64,000 nucleotides of DNA from Trachythela sp. YZ-2020 (taxonomy: Eukaryota; Cnidaria; Anthozoa; Malacalcyonacea; Clavulariidae): positions 4,214,001 to 4,278,000 of the forward strand of contig JADLSH010000367.1 in assembly GCA_016169945.1 (NCBI GenBank), given 5' to 3'. Shown here piece by piece: positions 32,085 through 45,693 of this stretch; the stretch's first letter is position 1; each line of letters starts with the position of its first letter. The notes beneath the pieces were generated by a model, which was not told the DNA's origin, did no database searches, and saw nothing but the letters and a program-made list of their open reading frames with translations. Both the position numbers and the translations under genes were made by a program.

Positions 32085-35000
32085 TTGCTTGCGAGCTTGC
32101 GAGTTGGTTTTTGCGAAGAGTGGAAAGAGCCTTAAGAATGCAAGTATAATTTCGAGGTAGTCCGCTAGTAAATATTGCAGGTGGGTAATAACTTAGCCTG
32201 CGTTTAGAGCGCGCGCTTGAGAGCGTGCGTCACCTAGCGCGCGCGCTCTAAACAAAACTCCCTCCCCCACAATGGAACGCCTGCCACGCAGGCTAGGCTA
32301 AACTCGGCATGAATGTCATGCACAAAGGGTAATTAACATGCTGCCAATTTGGGTTGTGTTCTACGAAAGAAGACAGTGAAATATTTATACATATTGAAAT
32401 GCCTTTTAGAAAATAGGTCCACGGATGCACTACAATGCATGTTTTGAAGCCATCATTCTCTTTTCCAAAGCAATCATACTTCGCCATCTTTTTTAATTAG
32501 AGTGTCGACGGAATAACAAACTCGTAGACCTGTACTCGTCATACTGGTACATACCGTTTAAAAGTTACGCCATACTCTTATACTGCATAAAGTAATTATT
32601 ATAATTGGCGCATTCAGTAGCCCTTCGCGAGATCGCATCAAATTCCCGCCTGTTCCTGAGATGTTGAGTTGTGAGTGAACCAAACGTTTCTCTTCTGGAT
32701 GTTTCACTACAGTCTTCGGGTGAAAAACTCGATTTTTCAATGGGAATTTGTTTCTATTGTTGAGCCATTTGATCTTACTTTGTATCGCATGGATTATTTT
32801 AAGGTGCAGTTATAACCAATTAGTGCAGTGATAAATGAGATTTGTGCAGTCGTAAACGCAATATTGTGCAGTAATAAATTCTTCTTTTAGTAAATAGATT
32901 TAACGGTGATTAGTGAAAGGATAACTCATCAGAAATTATGTACAAAATCACATTTCACAATAACTTTTCATATTGCCTACCATGCATGCATTTAGAAGGC
33001 ATACTTTGAGTACGAGATTGACTATTTAGCAAATATATATATATAGCCAAAATATACACAAATAAGAGGATTAAAGGACACAAAAAATCATCCAAAACCG
33101 CAAAATAGCAATATATTTCGATAAAACCGAATACACAACCAGACGTTATTTAGGTTTGTCACACATTCCTCTTAAATAACGTCTTATCTCAGTTAGGTCG
33201 CATAATTGAGGTCAATTAGTACATTCAAATTGTCTCCTGATTCATGTGAATAAAAAGTCTTTATCTCCATTATATTTGTACGTGCGTGAAATATCAGATA
33301 GACATTATTATGCAAGACATTTGCCAAAGTTCAACATTCAAGAGGTTCATTCCAAAGCAGGTTCAAAATATAGATTGAGTTAAATCAGGACGATACAAAT
33401 TTGTCAGAAGAAATCATTTTTAAGTATAATACTTAAAAGAAAGGTATATTCCAAACTCTGATACAAGTTAAGCGAAACAAAGTAAAAGTAAGAAAAACAA
33501 TTTGAGAGCAACTGAGCAAGAGTAAGTAGGAAATTATGCAAAACTGAGGAACAGTTCAATTTTAGTCATGATCCTGTCCGTGACGGAGAGTTGTTAATCC
33601 TACTCACTCTCAGTCTCCGCGAGAGTAAGTGAAATAGCATGCAAGCAAAATGACTTCTATTTTAGAAACACAAATTTGAATAAACCAACAACAAATTTCA
33701 ATAAAATAGATCCAAAGTTGGGTTTCAGTAGCAGTGACAGTGCAATATATTGTGATTACGTCCATTTGTGCAGTAAGTTATTATTACTGACCAAACCTCA
33801 TTTTACGAATGGAATTACGGAGTGATTGCATGAGGGTTGAACGCGTCAAGGGAGCAGAGATTCTGTATATCCATAACAATTAACGCAAAGTGTTTTCAAA
33901 GATGCATTGTTCCAAGTAAAAAGGAAAGCAAAATATGCTAATGTTTTGTCGTATCAATTGGCTCCCAAACAAACGGTCATTTAATTGTGCCAGCTAAAAA
34001 TATCTTGTGTAGAAGATATTGCAAGCTGTCATCTTCAAAAGCAGAGCATAAAATAAACGATATAACAATCCAGCAAGTCGTAACGCGGCAATTTCACGCG
34101 AAAATGGGCAATTGGGAGTGGGTCCAAAGAAGATAGAATACAACTATAAATTACACGATCAGTTCATATTGGGAAAGCCATATTGAAAAACAAACCGAGT
34201 ATTTATTGAATTACATGTATATCTGTGGCACACATTTTTCTTTGGTATCTTCAGTGATCAGTGATCAATATATTGTTAATATATCCTTATATAATAATAT
34301 ATACGTAAATGTCATTCCCGTTTCATCAGTGCAAATAGGTAATATTACCATATTAAAGGCAGTTTCAAACTCGCTGCGAGTTCTTGCATGTAATTAAAAT
34401 AAACTGTCGAGCATTGTGATTGGATAAAAGTACTCGCAGCGAGCTTGCGAGTTGGTTTTTGCGACGAGTGCATGGAAAAGAGCCTTAAGAATGCAATATA
34501 TAATTTCGAGGTAGTCCGCTAGTTAAATATTGGAGGACGGAGGTGGGTAACTCGGCATGAATGTCATCATGCACAAAGGGTAATTAACATGCTGCCAATT
34601 TGGGTTGTGTTCTACGAAAGAAGACAGTGAAATCTTTATACATATTGAAATGCCTTTTAGAAAATAGGTCCACGGATGCACTACAATGCATGTTTTGAAG
34701 CCATCATTCTCTTTTCCAAAGCAATCATACTTCGCCATCTTTTTTAATTAGAGTGTCGACGGAATAACAAACTCGTAGACCTGTACTCGTCATACTGGTA
34801 CATACCGTTTAAAAGTTACGCCATACTCTTATACTGCATAAAGTAATTATTATAATTGGCGCATTCAGTAGCCCTTCGTGAGATCGCATCAAATTCCCGC
34901 CTGTTCCTGAGATGTTGAGTTGTGAGTGAACCAAACGTTTCTCTTCTGGATGTTTCATTACAGTCTTCGGGTGAAAAACTCGATTTTTCAATGGGAATTT

Positions 35001-37940
35001 GTTTCTATTGTTGAGCCATTTGATCTTACTTTGTATCGCATGGATTATTTTAAGGTGCAGTTATAACCAATTAGTGCAGTGATAAATGAGATTTGTGCAG
35101 TCGTAAACGCAATATTGTGCAGTAATAAATTCTTCTTTTAGTAAATAGATTTAACGGTGATTAGTGAAAGGATAACTCATCAGAAATTATGTACAAAATC
35201 ACATTTCACAATAACTTTTCATATTGCCTACCATGCATGCATTTAGAAGGCATACTTTGAGTACGAGATTGACTATTTAGCAAATATATATATATAGCCA
35301 AAATATACACAAATAAGAGGATTAAAGGACACAAAAAATCATCCAAAACCGCAAAATAGCAATAGATTTCGATAAAACCGAATACACAACCAGACGTTAT
35401 TTATAGGTTTGTCACACTTCCTCTTAAATAACGTCTTATCACTCAGGTCGCATAATTGAGGTCAATATAAATCGTCTCCTAATTCATGTGAATAAAAAGT
35501 CCTTGTCTCCATTATATTTGTACGTGCGTGAAATATCAGATAGACATTATTATGCAAGACATTTGCCAAAGTTCAACATTCAAGAGGTTCATTATTATTT
35601 ATTATTATTATTAAAGCAGGTTCAAAATATAGATTGAGTTAAATCAGGACGATACAAATTTGTCAGAAGAAATCATTTTTAAGTATAATACTTAAAAGAA
35701 AGGTATATTCCAAACTCTGATACAAGTTAAGCGAAACAAAGTAAAAGTAAGAAAAACAATTTGAGAGCAACTGAGCAAGAGTAAATAGGAAATTATGCAA
35801 AACTGAGGAACAGTTCAATTTTAGTCATGATAGATCCTGTCCGTGACGGAGAGTTGTTAATCCTACTCAGTCTCAGACTCCGAGAGTAAGTGAAATAGCA
35901 TGCAAGCAAAATGACTTCTGTTTTAGAAATACAAATTTGAATAAACCAACAACAAATTTCAATAAAATAGATCCAAAGTTGGGTTTCAGTAGCAGTGACA
36001 GTGCAATATATTGTGATTACGTCCATTTGTACAGTAAGTTATTATTACTGACCAAACCTCATTTTACGAATGGAATTACGGAGTGATTGCATGAGAGTTG
36101 AACGCGTCAAGGGAGCAGAGATTCTGTATATCCATAACAATTAACGCAAAGTGTTTTCAAAGATGCATTGTTCCAAGTAAAAAGGAAAGCAAAATATGCT
36201 AATGTATTTGTCGTATCAATTGGCTCCCAAACAAACGGTCATTTAATTGTGCCAGCTAAAAATATCTTAATGTGTAGAAGATATTGCAAGCTGTCATCTT
36301 CAAAAGCAGAGCATAAAATAAACGATATAACAATCCAGCAAGTCGTAACGCGGCAATTTCACGCGAAAATGGGCAATTGGGAGTGGGTCCAAAGAAGATA
36401 GAATACAACTATAAATTACACGATCAGTTCATATTGGGAAAGCCATATTGAAAAACAAACCGAGTATTTATTGAATTACATGTATATCTGTGGCACACAT
36501 TTTTCTTGGGTATCTTCAGTGATCAGTGATCAATATATTGTTAATATATCCTTATATAATAATATATACGTAAATATCATTCCCGTTTCATCAGTGCAAA
36601 TAGGTAATATTACCATATTAAAGGCAGTTTCAATCTCGCTGCGAGTTCTTGCATGTAATTAAAATAAACTGTCGAGCATTGTGATTGGATAAAAGTACTC
36701 GCAGCGAGCTTGCGAGTTGGTTTTTGCGACGAGTGGAAAAGAGCCTTAAGAATGCAAGATATAATTTCGAGGTAGTCCGCTAGTTAAATATTGGAGGACG
36801 GAGGTGGGTAACTCGGCATGAATGTCATCATGCACAAAGGGTAATTAACATGCTGCCAATTTGGGTTGTGTTCTACGAAAGAAGACAGTGAAATCTTTAT
36901 ACATATTGAAATGCCTTTTAGAAAATAGGTCCACGGATGCACTACAATGCATGTTTTGAAGCCATCATTCTCTTTTCCAAAGCAATCATACTTCGCCATC
37001 TTTTTTAATTAGAGTGTCGACGGAATAACAAACTCGTAGACCTGTACTCGTCATACTGGTACATACCGTTTAAAAGTTACGCCATACTCTTATACTGCAT
37101 AAAGTAATTATTATAATTGGCGCATTCAGTAGCCCTTCGCGAGATCGCATCAAATTCCCGCCTGTTCCTGAGATGTTGAGTTGTGAGTGAACCAAACGTT
37201 TCTCTTCTGGATGTTTCATTACAGTCTTCGGGTGAAAAACTCGATTTTTCAATGGGAATTTGTTTCTATTGTTGAGCCATTTGATCTTACTTTGTATCGC
37301 AGGGATTATTTTAAGGTGCAGTTATAACCAATTAGTGCAGTGATAAATGAGATTTGAGCAGTCGTAAACGCAACTGACTATGCAGTAATAAATTCTTCTT
37401 TTAGTAATTAGATTTAACGGTGATTAGTGAAAGGATCACTCATCACTCATCAGAAATTATGTACAAAATCACAATAACTTTTCATATTGCCTACCATGCA
37501 TGCATTTAGAAGGCATACTTTGAGTACGAGATTGACTATTTAGCAAATATATATATATAGCCAAAATATACACAAATAAGAGGATTAAAGGACACTTAAT
37601 TTAAAATGCACACAAAAAACTCATTCAAAACAGCAAAATTATAGCAATAGATTTCGATAAAACCGAATACACAACCAGACGTTATTTAGGTTTGTCACAC
37701 ATTCCTCTTAAATAACGTCTTACACTCAGGTCGCATAATTGAGGTCAATATTCACAAGTACATTCAAATCGTCTCCTGATTCATGTGAATAAAAAGTCTT
37801 TATCTCCATTATATTTGTACGTGCGTGCAATATCAGATAGACATTATTATGCAAGACATTTGCCAAAGTTCAACATTCAAGAGGTTCATTCCAAAGCATG
37901 TTAAAAATATAGATTGAGTTAAATCAGGACGATACAAATT
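32085..37940. repeat. 2.3-kb segment present three times in tandem (copy 2 only)
   Basis: Starts near 32085, 34440 and 36708, each with CGAGCTTGCGAGTTGGTTTTTGCGA and then the MAKYDC-type minus-strand frame. The first two repeats contain about 1 kb (33409-34430, 35657-36700) that copy 1 and the third repeat lack. The third repeat matches copy 1 best (TGTCACTATACTATACCG after its end). Unequal exchange between repeats is the simplest explanation. No convincing gene; frames at 34206, 35793, 36168 and 36471 are unassigned. Confidence 0.85.
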
Positions 37941-38001
37941 TGTCACTATACTATACCGTTGAAAGAGAAGGAAACATATCTACACGAAAGATCTCAACTA
38001 G

Positions 38002-38333
38002 TTGATTGTTGAAGACTTCTTCTACTTCACTTCCGTTGGAAAAATCACTGCTGCTACAATTGTTATCAAGGATTGTTTACCAGTCATTCTGGGCCCTCTT
38101 ACGAATTTAATTAATTGTTCCATAATGTCGGGAAAGTTTCCCGATAAATGGAAATTATCCGAGGTAATACCACTGTATAAAGATGGCGATCATGAGATAG
38201 CTTCCAATAATAGACCTCTCTCATGATCACTTTTAGAAGTTTTATTAAAGGTCTGTGAAAAAGATGCACTCGACCAATTTAGTTCATACATAACAGAAAA
38301 TCAACGCCTATCACACAGAATATCTTTTAAATT
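38002..38333 (+). pseudogene. LINE reverse transcriptase fragment, copy 2
   Basis: Counterpart of 7529-7860, same reading (KDCLPVILGPL, FPDKWKLSEVIPL, NNRPLS), same terminal stop. It stands 90 bases before the foldback-like element. Confidence 0.85.
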
Positions 38334-38423
38334 GTTAGCATATATTTAACATTTTAATGAATTTAATACATAAGAACATATTACGAAGGTTTTAATAGAC
38401 AGATTTGTTTTAGGACCTTACTG

Positions 38424-41150
38424 CTCGAGTGGTTTAACTTGAGTGGCTTAACTCGAGTCGGCTTAACTCGAGGGGCTTAACTCGAGGCCGGGGCTTAACT
38501 CGAGGAGCTTAACTCGAGGAGTAGCTTAACCGGCCTATATACCGTCGGAAGTAATTAGTATTCAAAATGGCGTCGCGTGCGTCATATTGGGAAGTGACGT
38601 CATAGTTGTACGTACGCCTTGTACGTACACCTTGTACGTACGCCTTGTACGTACGTATTGTACGTACGCATTGTACGTACGCATTGTACGTACGCATTGT
38701 ACGTACGCATTGTACGTACGCGGTGTACGTACGCCTTGTACGTACGCATTGTACGTACGCATTGTACGTACGCATTGTACGTACGCGGTGTACGTACGCA
38801 TTGTACGTACGCATTGTACGTACGCATTGTACGTACGCATTGTACGTACGCATTGTACGTACGCATTGTACGTACGTATTGTACGTACGCATTGCACAAT
38901 GTTGTTTTGTATTAAATTACACACAACAATTTAGATGTTTCTCTTAATACGTTTTGGCTTTATTGTTCGATAGCCATGGTTTCTTTAGACTCATCTTCGT
39001 GCAAATTCACCCACTTCATTGCGCGTTTTTCGCCATTTTCATTGGAGCTTCTGTGGAGTTTCTGTAAAGCTTCTGTGAAGCTTCTGTGGAGTTTCTGTAA
39101 AGCTTCTGTGAAGCTTCTGTGGAGCTTCTGTGAAGCTTCTGTAAAACTTCTGCGGAGCTTCTGTGGAGCTCTCCAAAAGGAGGATAAAGGGGGTTTGACG
39201 AATACGAAAATGTATACATTTTTAGAGCAAAATATGAATAATTAGTGACGCTTGGATGCATGCATAAACTAACACAGACAAAGATTAACGTTTTAAACAA
39301 TTTATTCCTTTAGGTATAACAAATATTTACACAAATATACAGTTATTAAACATATTGTCCAGCTTTTACACTGTTTTCTATGCGAGAGTCGATGCGAGAG
39401 TCGATGTGAGGTCGATGTGAGGTCGATGTGAGGTCGATGTGAGGTCGATGTGAGGTCGATGTGAGGTCGATGTGAGGTCGATGTGAGGTCGATGTGAGGT
39501 CGATGTGAGGTCGATGGCCAAACAAGCCAAACAAGCCAAAAAGGCCAAACAGGCAGGAAAGGAAGTAAAATAAAAAGATAAAACTAACTCTCTGTGAGGT
39601 CGATGTGAGGTCGATGTGGGGCACCGGTTCGAGTCCGGTTCGGTAGAGGTTCTGCAGGGGTTCTCTCGGGGTTCTGTAGGGGTTCTCTCGGGGTTCTGTA
39701 GGGGTTCTCTCGGGGTTCTCTGGGGGTTCTGTAGGGGTTCTCTCGGGGTTCTCTGGGGGTTCTGTAGGGGTTCTGTAGGGGTTCCCTGGGGGTTTCCTCG
39801 GGGTTCCCTTGGGGTTCCCTCGGTTGTTGTTTTTTTTGGGTTTTTTTGGATTTTTTTCAAAGGGCAATCGGACCACTCGGACAATATTTATTTCGATATG
39901 CGGGCTCTTACGGGAAGCAGGGACGCCTGGCCCCCCTTCAGAACCCCTACAGAACCCCGAAATGTTTACATCTACCGAACCGTACTCGAACCGGTGCCCC
40001 ACATCGACCTCACATCGACCTCACAGAGAGTTAGTTTTATCTTTTTATTTTACTTCCTTTCCTGCCTGTTTGGCCTTTTTGGCTTGTTTGGCTTGTTTGG
40101 CCATCGACCTCAAATCGACCTCACATCGACCTCACATCGACCTCACATCGACCTCACATCGACCTCACATCGACCTCACATCGACCTCACATCGACCTCA
40201 CATCGACCTCACATCGACCTCACATCGACCTCACATCGACCTCACATCGACCTCACATCGACCTCACATCGACCTGACATCGACCTCACATCGACCTCAC
40301 ATCGACTTCACATCGACCTCACATCGACTCTCGCATAGAAAACAGTGTAAAAGCTGGACAATATGTTTAATTACTGTATATTTGTGTAAATATTTGTTAT
40401 ACCTAAAGGAATAAATTGTTTAAAACGTTAATCTTTGTCTGTGTTAGTTTATGCATGCATCCAAGCGTCACTAATTACTCATATTTTGCTCTAAAAATGT
40501 ATACATTTTCGTATTCGTCAAACCCCCTTTATCCTCCTTTTGGAGAGCTCCACAGAAGCTCCACAGAAGTTTTACAGAAGCTTCACAGAAGCTTCACAGA
40601 AGCTCCACAGAAGCTTCACAGAAGCTTTACAGAAACTCCACAGAAGCTTCACAGAAGCTTTACAGAAACTCCACAGAAGCTCCAATGAAAATGGCGAAAA
40701 ACGCGCAATGAAGTGGGTGAATTTGCACGAAGTTGAGTCTAAAGAAACCATGGCTATCGAACAATAAAGCCAAAACGTATTAAGAGAAACATCTAAATTG
40801 TTGTGTGTAATTTAATACAAAACAACATTGTGCAATGCGTACGTACAATACGTACGTACAAGGCGTACGTACAAGGTGTACGTACAAGGTGTACGTACAA
40901 TGCGTACGTACAATGCGTACGTACAATGCGTACGTACAATGCGTACGTACAATGCGTACGTACAATGCGTACGTACAATACGTACGTACAAGGCGTACGT
41001 ACAACTATGACGTCACTTCCCAATATGACGCACGCGACGCCATTTTGAATACTAATTACTTCCGACGGTATATAGGCCGGTTAAGCTACTTCGAGGGGCT
41101 TAACTCGAGGAGGTTAACTCGAGGGGCTTAACTCGAGGACCTTAACTCGA
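38424..41150. mobile_element. Foldback-like element, copy 2
   Basis: Same inverted architecture as 7951-10881: CTCGAGTTAAGC repeats at both ends, 13-bp arrays (about 38608-38893 and 40833-41003), 12-bp GAAGCTTCTGT arrays, 11-bp arrays, GGGGTTCTGTAG arrays, and a centre near 39880. Array lengths differ from copy 1 on each arm. The left arm keeps the TGACGTCATAG/CAAAATGGCGTCGCG spacer that copy 1 lost. Open frames across it come from stop-free repeats. Confidence 0.7.
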
Positions 41151-42120
41151 AAATACCTACCTCCGCTTGTAATATTTACAGTCTATGAAAAATCACGCCA
41201 GAGCTTGTTTGAATAGTGGATTCTGATTGGGTAAACAAAGCAGAAATACTCGTACAATTGCCGTTAATTTCAACACACCGCCAGTTATATGTTCAATCCG
41301 CTATCACATTAAACCGCAAGGTATTAGGAACATTTCTATAGCGAAAGTAAAATGGTTTGAAGCATCTAGAAGGGTGAAACTTTCACTATGAACGCCGAGT
41401 ATCAAGAAAATATATTTTGTATTTCGAACATTTCACGCTAGTGTGAGAATGTGAGACCGTGCACAAAGAGCGTCTGCGAAGGAGGCTAGCTATGCACAGG
41501 CTAAATTCATATAAACTCAAAGTAATTTCTACAATAGTCCATACGTAGCTTGAATAATTGCACGGCGAGATCTCGCTTACTGAGCTCAGTGCCGTCTGAA
41601 GCAAATTCAAGAATTCAAGATTTTGTAACACACTTTTAACTTTTTACAACCTCATCCCCAAGTTTTGAAATAACATTCGCTCCATGTTCCGTGTACCAAC
41701 AAGCATCAACAAATTCGTTTTGTTCCTATTGAATATATACACACAATGTCAAAGTAACGACAAACTATTACAGATAAGTTGACTGTAGTTGGCTCTGCTA
41801 GAAAATATATCAGTACTGTAGTATGAAAAGAAGTAAAATCCTGGAAGTAAAATCAGGGAATTATTGGGGGACCTAGGCCCACACATCCACCCGCCCCCTC
41901 TCCCCGCTTCCAACGGCCTTGGACTAGCTGGTCCGATATACACAGCCCTTTACTATTAGGCAATTCAATTTATTTACAAGTAGACTGCTACAGCCAGGAA
42001 AGTCGTCTCAGATCTTAACAACAAATTAATCTAAAAACGACTCCAACAAAAACAGCAACAAAAACATGAAAACTTTAGTTTTTACAATAGCATTTGGCGC
42101 AGATACATGCACGCTTAGCG
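41151..42120. other. Unassigned spacer, copy 2
   Basis: Counterpart of 10882-11855, nearly identical, with no recognisable gene. Confidence 0.4.
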
Positions 42121-45090
42121 TTCCTACTTTTTATTCTTACACCAAACTAAAGAAAACATAAAGAGACTCTTACAAAGATTGAATATATCTATACACTCAT
42201 CTATACAGACTTCAAAGACACCCACACTGTAATTAATGCGTGCTATTTTTGTATAAGCGGGGGTAGAACTCCATCAGAATTCGTGTGCTGGTTAAACTGT
42301 GTACTTGTTCTGACCATATGTCCTGACTTTTCGCACCGAAGACTTCGCGAACAACAAGTTATAAGTGCACTGACTTCCCCTGTCTGCGGTGTATTATTGT
42401 AATTTCGAAATTTCTTGAAGAAATTCTCACAGAAAAGTCAGTCACGTATATATACCCTTGGCCTTGACTTTAATTTATAATACATTGTTTTTGGTTTCTT
42501 ATTCTTATACTAAACTAAAGAAAATTAACTGACTTCCCTTGTCTGTGGTGTATTAGCATTGTAATTGCGAAGCTTCTGGAAGAAATTCTTGACTTTAGTC
42601 ACATGCATTGTTTTGCGATTTTGTAATCTTATACCAAACTAAAGAAAACTGAAAGAGACTCCTACAAGATCGATTAATGACCCAAGCTGTTGATATAAAA
42701 CCATATTTATGAAAACACAATTCAAACAAAACATATTTTGTGGGAGAAGGGGTTCTGGGTGTGAAGACTCATATTATGACAAACATCATCCCTACTCACA
42801 TCACACCTTAAGCGGAACTGATGACTGAACTGAATGCTCTGACCATAAAGCAGAGCCTTGCAAGGGGTAGCTATTCCCTGACGACCCTGAACCAAGAAAC
42901 ACTTGGACAGTCCTTAACCTGACCAAGGGGAATGAAACCCCTATGGGCAGTCCTTAATAACCCGACCCAGGGCGCTAGACCCATATGGGCAGTCCTTAAC
43001 CTGACCAAGGGGCAATAATGAATAAACCCCTATATGGACAGTCCTTAATTATATGGTATATGTGTGACGTATATTGAGTCTATGGACCTGAAGTTGACAC
43101 TTTGGAGACTTCAACGTCTTCAACTCGAACCACAAATTTTAACCAAATAACAAAATAGTCTGCGACCGAAAACGTTGCTTTTTAACTATGTACATACTAA
43201 AGTAAAGGCATTATCTAGCAGCAACATTGTTTGTGTCTCTTTCCAAAATGTCCTTTCTCGAGTCGTTGATCCAGTATACATGGTGTTGAAGACAGTTGAT
43301 GATAGCTGCCTCCATTTGTATATAATAGCTATTATTTCCATAATATATTAACTACCATTATTATTAATATTATATCGATGAATTTGCAATTTTGAACATG
43401 TTCAAGGTAACTCTAACTTAGAGCAAACGTCAGGCTGAATAGCCAAAGAGGTGGGTGGGTGGGAAATTATTTCAATAACTCGAGTAAGCGAAGCGCTCAG
43501 TATAAATGATATGATCTTGTTAGCATCCTGCAAGTTATGCGTTAATTAACTTGTATTATATTGCGCGTTATGATTGATCAATTTGTTAGTAGGAAGCGTT
43601 ACCATGAAATATCAAGGGCTGTCCACGTGAAAGCATGCCCTGCAATGATGAAAATGATCTTTGAACTATCTGTCAATAAGTAAAACTAAACAATGCGTTC
43701 CTTGAGGCCTGGACGAAAGGAATCACCGCTTTTGAAACAGAAACTTATCTGATATCTTGCTCAACATACTAGCTTCTACGCGTTGTCTCATTAACTTAAA
43801 TTTATATTGTCTATAAATTTGCTCTTGAAGAAATTCTTGACTTTAACTACATTGTTTTGCGATTTTTTATTCTTATACCAAACTAAAGAAAACTGAAAGA
43901 GACTCTTACAAAGATTGAATATCTATATACACACTTCTATACAGACTTCAAAGTCATCAAAGACACCGCCACACTGTACAAATTCATGCGTGCTATGTTT
44001 GTATATAAGCGGGCGTAGATCTCCATCAGAATTTGTTTGCTGGTTAAACTGTGTACTTCTTCTCATGACCATACGTTCTGACTTTTCGCACCGAAGACTT
44101 CACGAACAACATGTTATAGTGCACTGACTTCCCCTGTCTGCGGTGTATTATTGTAATTTCGAAATTTCTAGAATAAATTGTCACAGAAAATTTAGTCACG
44201 TAAACCCTTGGTCTTGATTATACCAAACTAAAGAAAATTAACTGACTTCCCTTGTCTGCGGTGCATACATGTATTAGCATTGTAATTGAGAAACTTCTTG
44301 AATAAATTGTTGACTTTAATTACATTGTTTTGCGATTTTTTATTCTTATACCAAACTAAAGAAAACTGAAAGAGACTCTTACAAAGATTGAATATCTATA
44401 CACACATCTATACAGACTTCAAAGACACCCACACTGTAATTAATGCGTGCTATATTTGTATATGAAAGCGGGGGTATAGAACTCCTCAGCATTTGTTTGC
44501 TGGTTAAACTGTGTACTTCGTCTGACCATATGTTCTGACTTTTCGCACCGAAGACTTCGCGAACAACAAGTTCTAAGTGCACTGACTTCCCCTGTCTGCG
44601 GTGTATTATTGTAATTTCGAAATTTCTTGAAGAAATTGTCACAGAAAAGTCAGTCACGTATATACCCTTGGCCTTGACTTTAATTTATAATACATTGTTT
44701 TTGGTTTCTTATTCTTATACCAAACTTAAGAAAATTAACTGGCTTCCCTTATCTGCGATCAGTATTAGCATTGTAATTGCGAAGCTTCTTGAACCCAGAA
44801 CATGAATTTAGTCACGTATACCCTTGAGTGGCCTTGGCCTTGACTTTAATTACATTGTTTTGCGATTTTTTAATCTTATACCAAACCAAAGAAAACTGAA
44901 AGAGACTCTTACAAAGATTGAATATCTAAACGCACACACCTATATACAGACTACAAAGACACCCACACTGTAATTAATGCGTGCTGTTTTTGTATAGGGG
45001 TAGAAATTATAAAAGATCGGTTGTTGGAGTGCATCTCAATCAGAATTTGTTTGCTGGTTAAACTGTGTTCCCACGGAAAACTTCACGAAC
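42120..45090 (+). promoter_or_regulatory. Promoter/first-exon-like modules, four copies (copy 2)
   Basis: Modules start near 42130, 43865, 44345 and 44880, each with the ACCAAACTAAAGAAAAC, GACTCTTACAAAGATTGAATATCTA, CCACACTGTA and TGCTGGTTAAACTGTG blocks. Partial modules lie near 42500, 44220 and 44700. The last (45055-45095) keeps the donor AACAACAAGTAAGTG before the collagen-like gene. Copy 1 has two. Amplification of a putative upstream promoter/exon is the reading; direct proof of transcription is lacking. Confidence 0.45.
42665..43850. other. Copy-2-specific sequence inside the module array
   Basis: About 1.2 kb without counterpart in copy 1. It contains three or four imperfect repeats of GGGCAGTCCTTAACCTGACC with AAACCCCTATATGGACAGTCC (42905-43050). 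Nothing coding is recognised. It may be an ancestral part lost from copy 1 or an insertion; no clear target duplication is visible. Confidence 0.5.
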
Positions 45091-45610
45091 AACAAGTAAG
45101 TGCAGTGTTGATTTATACTAACAATTTTCTTGGTAATGTTTTTGTTATGTTTTTCGTTGCGGTGCGGGCTGCAAGGTATCACCAGTTAATGCCTGACCAA
45201 CGTTATTAACTTTCATTGTATCAAGTACGAAGCTGGACCAAGCTGCTCAGTTGGTTTGTTTGTGTTCAATGTTTGCATTGGAAAGTAACACGGGGTCCTA
45301 CGCCAAGTACTACCGCACGAGTCCATCTTCTAGCCTAAAAACAAAAAAAGTCACTCCACTCACCTGAGGCCTTGTTACAATTTTACTGCAACGTGACTTG
45401 CAGAGCAATTTCTAGCACGGGCAATTTAGACTGAAAAGTTATAGGCATTTTTAGAAATTAGACCCTGAAAGTAAAAGAGAGCTCATTGTCATTAATTATT
45501 TATTATATTCCTTAACTTACCAGCCCACGTTTCGAAGTACAGGAATTTCTTTTGGAGACTTAAATAACTTACATTGATAATATATGTTCAGGTGAATTTT
45601 TTCTCAGCCT

Positions 45611-45616
45611 TATAAA
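45611..45616 (+). promoter_or_regulatory. TATA box of collagen-like gene, copy 2
   Basis: TTATAAAAC 77 bases before the ATG at 45694, as in copy 1. Confidence 0.5.
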
Positions 45617-45693
45617 ACAACACAAACCATAGATCTCAGCAGAGGTTGCGACAAAAGCTAGTCAAGTTGTCTGAACAAGAGCCTGGAAACGTG

